Positions 34,555-43,234 of a stretch of DNA of 64,000 nucleotides are shown one piece after another (within the stretch, counting starts at the first letter, position 1; every line of letters starts with the position of its first letter). The DNA is from Vulcanimicrobiota bacterium (GTDB lineage: Bacteria; Vulcanimicrobiota; Vulcanimicrobiia; Vulcanimicrobiales; Vulcanimicrobiaceae). Location of the stretch: positions 434,001 through 498,000 of the forward strand of contig PLWS01000002.1 of assembly GCA_003151115.1 (NCBI GenBank), in the 5' to 3' direction. The position numbers and the translations under genes are program-made. Under the pieces are notes generated by a model. That model saw only the letters and a program-made list of their open reading frames with translations. It was not told where the DNA came from and did not search any database.

Positions 34555-35321
34555 TTCCCGAGTTGTGGAGCGAAGAGCAGAGCCACAAAGGAAACGGCGT
34601 TGAACAAGCCGTGCGTGATCATCGGAGCATACGCGTTTTCGGTCTTGGCGTAAACCGCGCAGAGAATGACGCCGCCGACTGCTAGCGGCAGCGCGAGAAT
34701 AAGGTTTTGGAAGAGCGATGCTCCGGGCTGGTAATGCACCAAGCCGAAGAGGATGCTGCTCGCGGTCGCCGCGATCCAAAACCGGCTATACTTCCGGATG
34801 GCGTTGAAAATGAGGACGCGAAATGCCATCTCTTCGGCGACGGCGGCCACCACGATTCCGAGGAACGCAAACAAGGCTTTCCCCGCCGGAGTCTTCATGC
34901 TCAAGAACAAGGTGACCGCCTGTTCGCTCACCTTGACGTGCAGCGCCGTTTGAAGCAGCGACGCTAAACCGTTTGTCAGCACGACCATGGCGACCGCTCC
35001 GATGAGCGCGATCCCAATCGTGCGGGAAGCCGGCGCGCGAAATCCCAGGGCCGCGAGTGTCGTATGGGCAGCCCATGGCAACAGGAACACAAGGCAAACG
35101 ATGACGGCCAGATCGGAAAAGCCGAGCACCGAAAGCACGACGCCAGCGGGTGGATGCAGCAGCGCGTAACGGTCGGTCATATGCGCGAACACCCATTGAA
35201 TGCTGGGCGCGACGTTGCCAATCAGCCACGCAACGAGCATCGCCATCAAGACGCCGATCGTTCGCCAACCCGAGAATCCGCTAGCCGGCAGGAAGGGCGT
35301 CTGCGATCTTTGCGAAGTCAC
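34551..35321 (-). CDS. CPBP-family intramembrane glutamic endopeptidase
   Basis: The 256-residue multi-pass protein has the CPBP/Abi signature: AAVAEEMAFRVLIFNAI (catalytic EExxxR), then SSILFGLVHYQPGAS and ITHGLFNAVSF. Members cleave prenylated or membrane substrates, and several give bacteriocin self-immunity. The GTG at 35321 places the start inside the end of rsmA (41-base overlap), implying coupled translation. The substrate is unknown. Confidence 0.82.
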   Translation of the reverse strand: MTSQRSQTPFLPASGFSGWRTIGVLMAMLVAWLIGNVAPSIQWVFAHMTDRYALLHPPAGVVLSVLGFSDLAVIVCLVFLLPWAAHTTLAALGFRAPASRTIGIALIGAVAMVVLTNGLASLLQTALHVKVSEQAVTLFLSMKTPAGKALFAFLGIVVAAVAEEMAFRVLIFNAIRKYSRFWIAATASSILFGLVHYQPGASLFQNLILALPLAVGGVILCAVYAKTENAYAPMITHGLFNAVSFVALLFAPQLGK

Positions 35322-36102
35322 CGATGGCGAGCTGTTCTCCACGTATCTCCGTATCGTAATCGAGTTTGCGCAGCGCATCGGTAACGGCGGCGCGCTCTAT
35401 GTGCATCGCCAGCGATAAACTGTTGGCCAGCGTCTTGCGGCGGTACGCGAACGCTCCGCGTACGACCTGCCAAAAGCGCGCCTCGTCAACGACCGTAACA
35501 CCGGGCCGATCGCGCCGCTGCAACAGCACAACCGACGAATCCACTTTCGGCTGCGGATAAAAAGCGCGCGGCGAAAGCGTAAACGCGCGCTCGACGCTCA
35601 TCGCATACTGCACGGCCACCGAAAGACTCCCGTAAGCGCGCGTGCCCGGCTTGGCCCGCAAACGGTCGACGACGTCTTTCTGCATCATGACGACGAGCGT
35701 TTGCGGTCCGTCGTGCATTTCGATAAGCTGCAAGACGAGCGCCGTCGCGATATGGTAAGGAAGATTTCCGGCGACCGTCCAGGGCTCGCCGGCCGCGAAG
35801 CCGGCATAGTCGTAAGTCATCGCATCTGCTTGCACGAGCGTTGCGCCGGCCAGATCGTCGCGCGAGCGCAGGATGCGCATCATGTTCTCGTCGAGTTCGA
35901 GCGCCGTGACGCTCGCGTGCGCTTCCAGCAGCGCATGGGTCAGCGAGCCGGTGCCCGCTCCGATCTCGAGGACGCGCGCTTGGCCCGAATCCACGACGAG
36001 CTGCGCGATGCGCGCTGCCGCGTTGGAATCGGTGAGGAAATTTTGCCCGAGGCGTTTCTTCGGACGGTAGCCGAAGCGCTGCAGCAGCTCCCTTGCGTGC
36101 AT
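35281..36102 (-). CDS. rsmA: 16S rRNA dimethyladenosine transferase
   Basis: The 273-residue methyltransferase shows the KsgA signatures: KKRLGQNFLTDSN, the SAM site VLEIGAGTGSLTHALL, ALELDENMMRIL, NLPYHIATALVLQLI and PQPKVDSSVVLLQRR. It dimethylates A1518 and A1519 of 16S rRNA during 30S maturation. The 13-base gap to the upstream 3D-domain gene suggests one transcript, recalling the yabE-rnmV-rsmA order of Firmicutes but without the RNase M5 gene. Confidence 0.96.
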   Translation of the reverse strand: MHARELLQRFGYRPKKRLGQNFLTDSNAAARIAQLVVDSGQARVLEIGAGTGSLTHALLEAHASVTALELDENMMRILRSRDDLAGATLVQADAMTYDYAGFAAGEPWTVAGNLPYHIATALVLQLIEMHDGPQTLVVMMQKDVVDRLRAKPGTRAYGSLSVAVQYAMSVERAFTLSPRAFYPQPKVDSSVVLLQRRDRPGVTVVDEARFWQVVRGAFAYRRKTLANSLSLAMHIERAAVTDALRKLDYDTEIRGEQLAIGDFAKIADALPAG

Positions 36103-36115
36103 GGGAGCCGTTTCT

Positions 36116-37156
36116 TTATCGCAGCGTGTAAACTTTTATCGGGCGGCGGCCGAACTGGATCGCGTCGCTGTAGGAGTTGAATCCGAGGTCGATCCGGTTG
36201 CCGATAATCGCGCCGCCGGTATCTCCGGCGATCGCGAATCCGTAGCCCGGAATGAAGAGCTTCGTGCCCAGCGGTATGACCCGCGGATCCACGGCGACGA
36301 TTCCGCGCCCGGCGCGATAACCCGTCGCGGTGTAACCGCTGCACCCGGCGCACGACGCCGTATAAGCCGTTGCGATCATGTCCATCGCGTCGGCCGCGAT
36401 GTAGGCGGTTTTTTGCAGTCCGCGCTGCGCGAAGTCGGCGAACGCGGCGTAAGTTCCCACGCCCTCGGCGATGATCCGCACCCGCGGTTTCCGCAGAACG
36501 TGCGAAGCCAAGGTGCGTTTGGTCAATTTTCCGTCGGTGTTCGTGAAGCTGATGATCGCCAAACGCTCTCCGGTGCGTCCGGGCGAGACGACTCTGGTTT
36601 TTCCCGGAGGCAGCGAAAAATCGATGCCGTGCACGGTTTTCGGCGCGATGTGAATCGTTTGCGCCGAGATCCATTTCGAAATGTGCGTGACGCGGATCGT
36701 CTCACCGGCGACGATTGGGTCGGCCAGCGAAGGCGAAACCGTGTCGTATGTTCCCAGATGAATTCCGCGCTCTTCCAACAGCGCGCCGACGTCGGCGGCG
36801 TTGCTGGCGATCGGCGTGCGATCGTTGCCGTTTGCGAGCGTGACGGGAACCGACGCGGAGTATTCGATCTGCATGTCCGGCGCAATCGCCGTGTCGAGCG
36901 AAGGATGCACGTAATCGCCCGAACCCACAGTGATGCCGCGTTCTTTGAGGAAGTCGCCGACGGTGCGCGCTGACGTCAGCTGCACGGTTACAGTCTGCTG
37001 CGATTCAAAGACCACGGATTGCTGCGAGACGGCGGTGTCTGAGGCAGCGGCGGAGACCGAGAGGGGGTGCGTGAGATACCCCGCGGTCACGAGGCCTAAG
37101 GTGAGGGCGCCTGCGGCTATCAGCTCGCACGTGCGCCGGGGACTGCGTCCTATCAA
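36116..37156 (-). CDS. Exported DUF348/G5/3D-domain protein (YabE-like cell-wall enzyme)
   Basis: The 346-residue protein has an N-terminal signal/anchor (about 10-37), two DUF348 ubiquitin-like repeats (about 50-145, with TVTVQLTSARTVGDFLKERG and VGALLEERGIHLG), a G5-like segment (about 150-225, VVSPGRTGERL), and a C-terminal 3D domain (about 255-346) with DMIATAYTASCAGCSGYTAT, DPRVIPLGTKLFIPGYG, AIAGDTGG and GNRIDLGF, whose three aspartates are the signature of MltA-like lytic transglycosylases. It is expected to trim peptidoglycan during growth or resuscitation. It heads the rsmA-CPBP-glycosyltransferase run. Confidence 0.85.
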   Translation of the reverse strand: MIGRSPRRTCELIAAGALTLGLVTAGYLTHPLSVSAAASDTAVSQQSVVFESQQTVTVQLTSARTVGDFLKERGITVGSGDYVHPSLDTAIAPDMQIEYSASVPVTLANGNDRTPIASNAADVGALLEERGIHLGTYDTVSPSLADPIVAGETIRVTHISKWISAQTIHIAPKTVHGIDFSLPPGKTRVVSPGRTGERLAIISFTNTDGKLTKRTLASHVLRKPRVRIIAEGVGTYAAFADFAQRGLQKTAYIAADAMDMIATAYTASCAGCSGYTATGYRAGRGIVAVDPRVIPLGTKLFIPGYGFAIAGDTGGAIIGNRIDLGFNSYSDAIQFGRRPIKVYTLR

Positions 37157-37304
37157 CCCAATTCCTTTCTGCGAGAACCCACGGCGGGGCTAAAGGCGGC
37201 TTACAAGCTGCCCTTCAAGCGGCTGGGGCTCGAGGGTCGGTCTCGGCTGACGGATCCAGGATCGGACACGCCATAACTTCGAGAGTGCCGGAGCCTCGGA
37301 AGGC

Positions 37305-37331
37305 GCCCGGCAGTTCCCGGGCACTATACCA
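37305..37331 (-). promoter_or_regulatory. Extended -10 promoter and 5'-terminal hairpin of the 3D-domain/rsmA transcript
   Basis: On the minus strand TGG-TATAGT (complement of 37323-37331) is an extended -10; no good -35 is seen. The next bases form a perfect 6-bp hairpin, GCCCGG and CCGGGC around GAACTG (37305-37322), at the predicted RNA 5' end. A leader of about 160 nt with further GC-rich stems precedes the ATG at 37156. The rest of 37157-37424 shows no gene. Confidence 0.5.
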
Positions 37332-37424
37332 TGTCTTTACGCAAGGCGGCCTACGCCAAAAGTCACAATGGAAGCAGGGGCGCCCTCTTTTTTCTGAAGG
37401 CGCCGCCGGGCGTTCCATGAATAG

Positions 37425-38576
37425 ATGACGCTCCCAATGAGAATCGGCTTTTTCACCGAGGTCTACCGGCCGGTCATCAACGGCGTTGTGGCCTCCGTAG
37501 ACGGCCTGGCCGAGGGGCTGCGTGCCCTTGGCCACGACGTGCAGTGCTTCGCGCCGCATATCCCCGGTTCCGACGACCGCGACGGCTCGTTGCGCATGCC
37601 GTCGCTGCCTCTGCCGACCTCCACGCCGTACCGCTTGACCGTGCCGCTCGTGAGCCGTCGCAATAGGCGCGGAATCATCAACAACTTGGACGTCCTGCAC
37701 GCGCACTCGCCGTTCGTGACCGGCTGGATGAGCGTGCGCTACGCGCGCCGTCTCCGCATTCCGCTCGTGTACACCTATCACACGCGGCTGGAAGAGTACG
37801 TGCACTATCTGCCGTTCGATCCCAAAGCGACGCGGTACGCCGCGTCGACGCTGACTCGCAGCTTTGCAAATCTCGCCGATGCCGTTATCGTTCCGACCCC
37901 GGCGATGCGCCGCCGGCTGGCTGAAATCGGCGTTACCGCGCACATCGAGGTCGTGCCGAGCGGCATCGATTTGGGGCATTTCGGCGCGGGAAAAATGCGC
38001 CCCGAACTGCGCCGCCGGCTCGGAGCGAACGAAGGTGAGAAGCTGCTTCTCTTCGTCGGCCGTCTGGGGCGGGAAAAAAATGTCGAATTGCTGCTAGAAG
38101 CGCTCACGTTGGCAAGAGTGCCCGCGCGGCTGGCAATTGCCGGCGACGGTCCCGAGCGCGAAGCGCTCGAGGCGCGCGCCGCCGAACTAGGCGTGCGCGA
38201 ACGCGTGCGGTTTCTGGGTGCGCTGGAACGATCGGAACTGCCCGATTATTACGCGAGCGCCGATGCGTTTGTCTTTCCGAGCGTCAGTGAAACGCAAGGT
38301 CTCGTATTGGTAGAAGCGATGGGCGCGGGTTGCGCCGTGATCGCGGCCGACGCACCCGTCGTCCGCGAAGTGCTCGGCGGCGAAGGCCGGCTCGTGGCGC
38401 TTTCGGCGCAGGCTTTTGCTGCCGCGATCGATGCGCTTCCGGCGACTCCGGATCCGGACGAATCGGCGCGCAGCCGGACGGCCGCGGCGAGGTTTGGTAT
38501 CGATTCCCAAGCCCGGCGGGTGGTCGGCCTTTACGAGGCCCTGAGGGCCCGCGAGGTGCAAGCCGCCGTCCCTTGA
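37425..38576 (+). CDS. GT4-family glycosyltransferase (diacylglycerol/phosphatidyl-glycosyltransferase-like)
   Basis: The 383-residue protein begins RIGFFTEVYRPVINGVVASV, the typical opening of lipid-glycosylating GT4 enzymes such as diacylglycerol glucosyltransferases. The acceptor half has HAHSPFVTGWMSVRYARRL, and the donor half LLLFVGRLGREKNVELLLEA, VFPSVSETQGLVLVEAMGAG and an acidic pair typical of EX7E. It probably makes a membrane glycolipid. ATG codons at 37425 and 37437 are both possible. Confidence 0.85.
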   Translation: MTLPMRIGFFTEVYRPVINGVVASVDGLAEGLRALGHDVQCFAPHIPGSDDRDGSLRMPSLPLPTSTPYRLTVPLVSRRNRRGIINNLDVLHAHSPFVTGWMSVRYARRLRIPLVYTYHTRLEEYVHYLPFDPKATRYAASTLTRSFANLADAVIVPTPAMRRRLAEIGVTAHIEVVPSGIDLGHFGAGKMRPELRRRLGANEGEKLLLFVGRLGREKNVELLLEALTLARVPARLAIAGDGPEREALEARAAELGVRERVRFLGALERSELPDYYASADAFVFPSVSETQGLVLVEAMGAGCAVIAADAPVVREVLGGEGRLVALSAQAFAAAIDALPATPDPDESARSRTAAARFGIDSQARRVVGLYEALRAREVQAAVP

Positions 38577-38607
38577 CTCGAACATATGTTCGGGGTACGA
38601 TAACGTC

Positions 38608-39021
38608 ATGAGAGCGGTAGATGCGTCCGTCGGGTATGCGGCGGATGACGCCGGGAACGGCGTTGCGTACGTGCGCATGAATCTACGTGAAGGCGGTCCG
38701 CGGGTGTTGCGGATTCCTTTCAGAGTGCAGCGTCAGCCGGCACTATCCGGCCGCGAGGTCGGATATGCCGCGCTGACCGCAGTCTGCGCCGCCGCGCGGC
38801 GGCGCGCCATCGAACGCGTGCGGTTTGCGGTCGACGATCCGAATTTGATCGCCGACTTACGCCGGCACGACGCCGTCCCGCCTCCGCTTGCGATGCCCTA
38901 CGTGCGCCTGGGCTGCGCGCTCAATCAATTCCGGAGATATGAAATCGCCGACTTGCCGCCGGGCGACGCCGACTTAAGCGCGCGCGCCCGTTCGGAAGTA
39001 GCGATGCACGTCGCGGCGTAA
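38608..39021 (+). CDS. Small protein of unknown function, possibly RNase H-like fold
   Basis: The 137-residue protein has VDASVGYAADDAGNGVAYVR followed by hydrophobic strand and helix segments (ALTAVCAAARRRAIERVRFA) and VDDPNLIADL. The spacing of VDAS, the mid helix and VDD recalls an RNase H-like core, but the usual glutamate is not obvious. No family could be assigned. It is 31 bases after the glycosyltransferase and three before the DNA glycosylase, probably in one transcript. Confidence 0.55.
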   Translation: MRAVDASVGYAADDAGNGVAYVRMNLREGGPRVLRIPFRVQRQPALSGREVGYAALTAVCAAARRRAIERVRFAVDDPNLIADLRRHDAVPPPLAMPYVRLGCALNQFRRYEIADLPPGDADLSARARSEVAMHVAA

Positions 39022-39024
39022 AAC

Positions 39025-39624
39025 GTGGCGCGCTTACGCCGTTTGCGCGCGAACGAACTGCCGGCTGGCACGATCAATTTGGCCAAAGCTTTGATCGGAT
39101 GCGTGCTCGTCCGCGAGGCTGCGGATGGCCGCAGCGCCGGGAGAATCGTCGAAACCGAAGCGTACGTGATCGGCGATCCGGCCTCGCACGCCTATCGCGG
39201 AAAAAGCCGCCGCAACGCCTCGATGTTCTTGGCGCCGCACCGCGCTTACGTTTATAAGATCTACGGCACGTCGTTTTGCGTCAACGTGACGAGCGAACGT
39301 GAAGACGAAGGCGCCGCCGTCTTGGTGCGTGCGCTCGAGCCGGTCGCCGGACTTGAATTGATGGAAGATCGCCGCGGCACCGCGCGCGTGACCGATCTCT
39401 GCCGTGGACCGGGACGCCTGTGCCAGGCATTGGCGATCGACGGCGAGCTCGACGGAGCCGATCTTTTGCGCAGCCGGAAGCTTTGGCTCGCCGCATCCTC
39501 GGGCGATCCGCGGCGGATCGGGATGAGCCGGCGGATCGGAATCAGCAAAGCCTCGCGGCGCAGGCTGCGCTTTTTCGAACGCGACAGCCCATTTGTGTCG
39601 GGACCCAAACACTTGTCGTCCTGA
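39025..39624 (+). CDS. 3-methyladenine (alkyladenine) DNA glycosylase, MPG/AAG type
   Basis: The 199-residue GTG-started protein shows the MPG family motifs: LAKALIGCVLV, GRIVETEAYVIGDPASHAYR with the catalytic glutamate, MFLAPHRAYVYKIYGTSFCV with the base-flipping tyrosine, and DLCRGPGRLCQALAID. It excises alkylated purines to start base-excision repair. A repeat unit follows its stop, before the rho promoter. Confidence 0.92.
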   Translation: MARLRRLRANELPAGTINLAKALIGCVLVREAADGRSAGRIVETEAYVIGDPASHAYRGKSRRNASMFLAPHRAYVYKIYGTSFCVNVTSEREDEGAAVLVRALEPVAGLELMEDRRGTARVTDLCRGPGRLCQALAIDGELDGADLLRSRKLWLAASSGDPRRIGMSRRIGISKASRRRLRFFERDSPFVSGPKHLSS

Positions 39625-39633
39625 CCCACTTAG

Positions 39634-39694
39634 TGTCATCCTGAGCTTGTCGAAGGACCCCGAGCAGCAACCGTAGGTTGCGTTGCCGAGGGGC
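39634..39694 (+). repeat. REP-type repeat unit with adjoining imperfect inverted repeat
   Basis: TGTCATCCTGAGCTTGTCGA plus AGGA (39634-39657) is a CCT/AGG-form unit. It is followed by CCCCGAGCAGCAACC and GGTTGCGTTGCCGAGGGG, which pair imperfectly around GTA and could act as a transcription barrier between the glycosylase gene and the rho promoter. Confidence 0.6.
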
Positions 39695-39698
39695 GAGC

Positions 39699-39766
39699 TT
39701 GAAGCAGAAGGATGCCTGTGTTATAGTTTGGGCGTCGCGACGTGCGGTTAAACCCTCCGCGACGCC
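39699..39766 (+). promoter_or_regulatory. rho promoter and leader hairpin
   Basis: TTGAAG (39699-39704) and TATAGT (39722-39727) are separated by exactly 17 bases. Just after the predicted start lies a perfect 9-bp hairpin, GGCGTCGCG (39731-39739) and CGCGACGCC (39758-39766), with an 18-base loop. The remaining leader to the rho ATG (39767-39824) is C-rich, which would suit Rho binding for autoregulation; that is inference. Confidence 0.7.
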
Positions 39767-39824
39767 ATACGTTTCCCCCGCTCGCGCCCTACGAGTCCGG
39801 CAGCCTCGCCCGATCGTTTCGCTT

Positions 39825-41306
39825 ATGCGGCGTGCGCGACTCTACGAGAGAGAAAATCCACTGCAATTCGAACATCGTCCCAACAATGACGGCCGCCCTG
39901 GTGGCGGAAACCGCCGGCGCCGCTCACGGCGCCACAGGCAATTTGGCAACAACCCCGCTCCGCACTTTGCCGAACATTTCCCCGCAGTCGCCGAGCAAGC
40001 GCTTCCGCAGATGCTCACGGTCGAAGAACTTTCGGAGAAATCCAAAGCCGACCTAAACACGCTCGCCAAAGAATTCGAGATCGAGTCGCCGCTCAAGCTC
40101 AAAAAAGAAGAGCTAATCCCGAAGATCATGGAGATCCAAGCCCAGCGCACGGGTCTCGAAGCCGCCAACGGCGTGCTCGACATCTTGCCGGAAGGCTACG
40201 GATTCTTGCGCCGCGACGGTTACGTGATCGGCCCCGAAGACGTCTACGTCAGTCAGACGCAGATCCGTCGCTTCGAACTTCGCCGCGGTGACTTGGTAGA
40301 TGGGCAAGTGCGCCGTCCCAAGGAGGGCGAAAAATATTTCGGCCTGATCCGCGTGGACCGCATCAACGGTCTGCTCCCCGACGAAATTCGCGGCCGCCGC
40401 CTCTACGAAAAAGGCACGCCCATCTATCCGAACGAGCGCTTCCGGCTGGAAGTACGCTCCACGCAACTTTCCACGCGCGTCATCGATCTGTTTTGCCCCA
40501 TCGGCAAGGGCCAGCGCGCGCTGATCGTCTCGCCCCCGAAAGCCGGTAAGACGACGCTGCTCAAGAACATCGCCAACTCCATTTCGATCAACCATCCTGA
40601 AGCGCACATCATCGCGCTGCTGGTGGACGAACGTCCTGAAGAAGTCACGGACATGCAGCGCACGATCGATGGCGAAGTCGTCGCGTCGACATTTGACGAA
40701 CATCCCGAAAACCACACCGCCGTCGCCGAACTCACGATGGAGCGCGCCAAGCGCCTCGTCGAGATCGGTAAAGACGTCGTGATCTTGCTCGACTCGATCA
40801 CGCGGCTTGCGCGCGCCTGGAACCAGGTTATTCCGACGTCGGGCCGCACGCTTTCGGGTGGTCTCGATACCGCGTCGCTCCACAAACCAAAACGCTTCTT
40901 CGGCGCCGCGCGCAAGATCGAAGAAGGCGGCTCGCTCACGATCATCGCTACGGCGCTGGTCGAGACGGGCTCCAAAATGGACGACGTCATCTTCGAAGAG
41001 TTCAAAGGTACCGGCAACATGGAACTCAACCTGACGCGCAAACTCGCCGAGTCGCGAATCTTCCCGGCCATCGACATCAAACGCTCGGGTACGCGTCACG
41101 AAGAGTTGCTGCTCAGCGAAGACGAGATGCGCAAGATCTGGATGTTGCGCCGCGCCACGAGCGTGCTCAACAGCGGCGACATCACCGAGATCATCCTCGA
41201 CAAAATGGCGCAGACCCGCACGAACGACGAGTTCTTGCAGTCCGTCACCAAGGAAGCGCTCTCGCTGTCGCGTGGATATAACGAAGAGGGCAACGGCAAG
41301 TATTAG
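39825..41306 (+). CDS. rho: Transcription termination factor Rho
   Basis: The ATG at 39825 gives 493 residues; the excess over the 419 of E. coli is an N-terminal Arg/Asn/Gly-rich extension (NNDGRPGGGNRRRRSRRHRQ). Then come the Rho N-domain (about 60-105, KADLNTLAKEFEIESPLKLK), the cold-shock RNA-binding domain (about 110-190, GVLDILPEGYGFLR) and the hexameric ATPase with Walker A PPKAGKTTL (about 235-244), VDERPEEVTDM (Q-loop region) and LDSITRLARAWNQV. It terminates RNA synthesis in an ATP-dependent way. No strong ribosome site is visible. Confidence 0.96.
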   Translation: MRRARLYERENPLQFEHRPNNDGRPGGGNRRRRSRRHRQFGNNPAPHFAEHFPAVAEQALPQMLTVEELSEKSKADLNTLAKEFEIESPLKLKKEELIPKIMEIQAQRTGLEAANGVLDILPEGYGFLRRDGYVIGPEDVYVSQTQIRRFELRRGDLVDGQVRRPKEGEKYFGLIRVDRINGLLPDEIRGRRLYEKGTPIYPNERFRLEVRSTQLSTRVIDLFCPIGKGQRALIVSPPKAGKTTLLKNIANSISINHPEAHIIALLVDERPEEVTDMQRTIDGEVVASTFDEHPENHTAVAELTMERAKRLVEIGKDVVILLDSITRLARAWNQVIPTSGRTLSGGLDTASLHKPKRFFGAARKIEEGGSLTIIATALVETGSKMDDVIFEEFKGTGNMELNLTRKLAESRIFPAIDIKRSGTRHEELLLSEDEMRKIWMLRRATSVLNSGDITEIILDKMAQTRTNDEFLQSVTKEALSLSRGYNEEGNGKY

Positions 41307-41316
41307 GCTTTTCGGG

Positions 41317-41475
41317 GGCACAACGCTTTCCGGCAAAGTCTCTGACATTTTTTGACCTGCCCGGAGGGCAGCTTCAAACTCTTCGACATCGCTCAGAGTC
41401 TTCAAAAAATGTAGCGAAGCAAAAAACCGCCATGGACGGCGGTTTTTTGACGTCTTTGCCGGGGAGTGTTGTGCC
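41317..41475 (+). ncRNA. Structured repeat element, copy A (novel RNA or hairpin element; contains terminator-like hairpin)
   Basis: As RNA, 41317-41338 pairs with 41454-41475 in 22 contiguous pairs, three of them G-U on the plus strand only. Inside, CATTTTTTGA (41346-41355) pairs with TCAAAAAATG (41402-41411) and encloses a CTGCCC/GGGCAG hairpin and a small ACTCT/AGAGT hairpin. A 12-bp apical helix (41420-41431 with 41438-41449) carries the loop ATGGAC and, with its A and T runs, looks like an intrinsic terminator. Core motifs TCTCTGA, AGCTTCAAA and AGCGAAG are shared with copy B at 47564. It lies 11 bases after the rho stop. Confidence 0.75.
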
Positions 41476-41510
41476 GCCGAAGGCCGGGTCTCCGATGCTT
41501 CGCGAAGAAG

Positions 41511-42230
41511 ATGCGCGAGATGCGGCTGCAAAAATACCTGGCGCATGCCGGTGTCGCGTCGCGGCGCGCGGCTGAGGAGCTGATCGTTGCCGGCAAGGTT
41601 CGCGTCAACGGAAAGATCGTGCGCGAGCTTGGAACGAGCGTCGACGAGAACGCGAACGTAAAAGTTGACGGCAAGAGCGTCGCGCTTCCGAAAACGCATA
41701 CGTACATCGTGTTGAACAAACCGTTTGGCGTCGTGACCACGATGCGCGATCCGGAAGGGCGCCGCACCGTGAGCGACTTGCTTCCGAAGGGCTTGCCGCG
41801 GGTCGTGCCCGTTGGGCGATTGGATTACGATACCGCCGGCGTTTTGTTGCTGACGAATGACGGCGAGCTCGCACACGTGCTGACGCATCCGCGTTTCGGA
41901 GTGGAGAAAACGTACCGCGCCGTCGTGAAGGGGCAGCTGACGAAAGACGAGATCGAGCGGCTGCAGCGCGGAATGCGGCTGGAAGATTTCCGCGCGTCGG
42001 GCGCGCGCGTGAAGGTGGTCGCGTCGCCCGCCGACCGCACCGTGCTCGATATTACGATTCACGAAGGGCGCAACCGCCAAGTCCGCAGGATGCTCGAGGC
42101 GGTTGGCCACCCGGTGCGCGAGCTGCGCCGCTTGCAGTTCGGGCCGATCGCGCTTGGGACGCTTCCGGCCGGGGGCAGCCGGTCCGCGACCGCGCGGGAA
42201 CTCGCGCGTTTGCGCGAACTGCTCCGATAG
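41511..42230 (+). CDS. rluB: 23S rRNA pseudouridine synthase, RluB/RsuA family
   Basis: About 239 residues: an S4 RNA-binding domain ([32 protein letters not shown]) followed by the pseudouridine synthase core with [20 protein letters not shown] (catalytic Asp), [12 protein letters not shown] and [18 protein letters not shown]. The RluB/RsuA group modifies one uridine in 23S or 16S rRNA. ATG codons at 41511 and 41520 are both plausible. The gene lies 36 bases after the structured element. Confidence 0.9.
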   Translation: MREMRLQKYLAHAGVASRRAAEELIVAGKVRVNGKIVRELGTSVDENANVKVDGKSVALPKTHTYIVLNKPFGVVTTMRDPEGRRTVSDLLPKGLPRVVPVGRLDYDTAGVLLLTNDGELAHVLTHPRFGVEKTYRAVVKGQLTKDEIERLQRGMRLEDFRASGARVKVVASPADRTVLDITIHEGRNRQVRRMLEAVGHPVRELRRLQFGPIALGTLPAGGSRSATARELARLRELLR

Positions 42231-42232
42231 CC

Positions 42233-43096
42233 ATGGACAGGCTTGCAGCTCTTCCGAATACCTACAAGCTCGTGCGCCGCGACGCGCGCGGTTCGCGCAC
42301 GATCGTGCAGCTGCCGAACGGCGCGAGCTTCGGCGGCGAGGTGTTGGCGATTTGCGCCGGACCGTGCAGCGTCGAGTCGCGCGAACAGATCGAGGCGACC
42401 GCCCAAGCCGTGGCCGGGCACGGCGCAAACGTGCTGCGCGGCGGAGCGTTCAAGCCGCGCACGTCGCCTTACGCATTTCAAGGTTTAGGCGCCGAGGGTC
42501 TGAAGCTGCTGCGCGACGCGGCCGATCGCTTCGGGATGTCGGTCGTGACCGAGGTGCTCGATCCGCGCGATGTGGAGCTGGTGGCGCAGCATGCGGACAT
42601 GCTGCAGATCGGCACGCGCAACATGCAGAACTTCACGCTGTTGCGCGAGGTCGGGGACGCGCGCAAGCCGGTGCTGCTCAAGCGCGGACTCTCCGCGACC
42701 ATCGAAGAGTGGCTGTTGGCCGCCGAATATTTGCTGGTCGCGGGGAACGCCGACGTCGTTTTGTGTGAACGGGGGGTGCGCTCGTTTGACTCGGCGACGC
42801 GCAACTTGCTCGACCTAGCCGCCGTCCCGCTGGTCCACTCGCTCTCACATTTGCCGGTCATCGTCGATCCGTCGCACGGCACGGGCTTGGCGAAGTTGGT
42901 CGCGCCGATGGCGGCCGCGGGCGTAGCGGCGGGAGCCGACGGCCTGTTGGTCGAGGTCCATCCCGATCCGCCGGCGGCGGCGTCGGATGGCCCGCAGTCT
43001 CTCACGTTTGAACAGTTCGAAGCGTTGATGGGAAGGCTGCATGCCGTCGCCGCCGCGGCGGGGCGGCAGCTGCCGTCCGCCACGTTAGCTGCTTGA
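42233..43096 (+). CDS. aroF: 3-deoxy-7-phosphoheptulonate synthase (type Ibeta), no regulatory domain
   Basis: The 287-residue TIM barrel has [80 protein letters not shown] and [10 protein letters not shown], the class Ibeta DAHP synthase set shared with KDO8P synthase. It condenses PEP with erythrose 4-phosphate to begin aromatic synthesis. The N-terminal ferredoxin-like or chorismate-mutase regulatory domain found in many homologs is absent, so feedback inhibition through it is not expected. It starts two bases after the upstream stop. Confidence 0.9.
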   Translation: MDRLAALPNTYKLVRRDARGSRTIVQLPNGASFGGEVLAICAGPCSVESREQIEATAQAVAGHGANVLRGGAFKPRTSPYAFQGLGAEGLKLLRDAADRFGMSVVTEVLDPRDVELVAQHADMLQIGTRNMQNFTLLREVGDARKPVLLKRGLSATIEEWLLAAEYLLVAGNADVVLCERGVRSFDSATRNLLDLAAVPLVHSLSHLPVIVDPSHGTGLAKLVAPMAAAGVAAGADGLLVEVHPDPPAAASDGPQSLTFEQFEALMGRLHAVAAAAGRQLPSATLAA

Positions 43097-43234
43097 CCGC
43101 CTAGGAGGGGAGCGTCGGCGTCCTGCCGCATGGCAAGCGACGGACTCCGTTTGAGTTACGTTTATCCGCGGTATCAAGCCTACGCTCCGCGGCCTTCATT
43201 TATAAAACACGAGCAACGAGGTTTTAATAGAAGC

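Noticed and set aside
37157-37322. c-di-AMP (ydaO-type) riboswitch upstream of the 3D-domain gene
   Set aside because: The gene class often has one, and CCGTCAGC appears on the minus strand, but the other conserved blocks (for example GGGGUGAAUC) are missing.
40113-42428. Long open frame (771 codons) on the minus strand across rho, element A and rluB
   Set aside because: It is antisense to clearly conserved genes and its protein is low-complexity, charged and unlike any family; a high-GC shadow.
43097-43234. Riboswitch upstream of the TPR gene
   Set aside because: GC-rich stretches and GGCAAGCGACGG looked suggestive of a c-di-GMP aptamer, but the conserved GNRA-loop and receptor pattern is absent.
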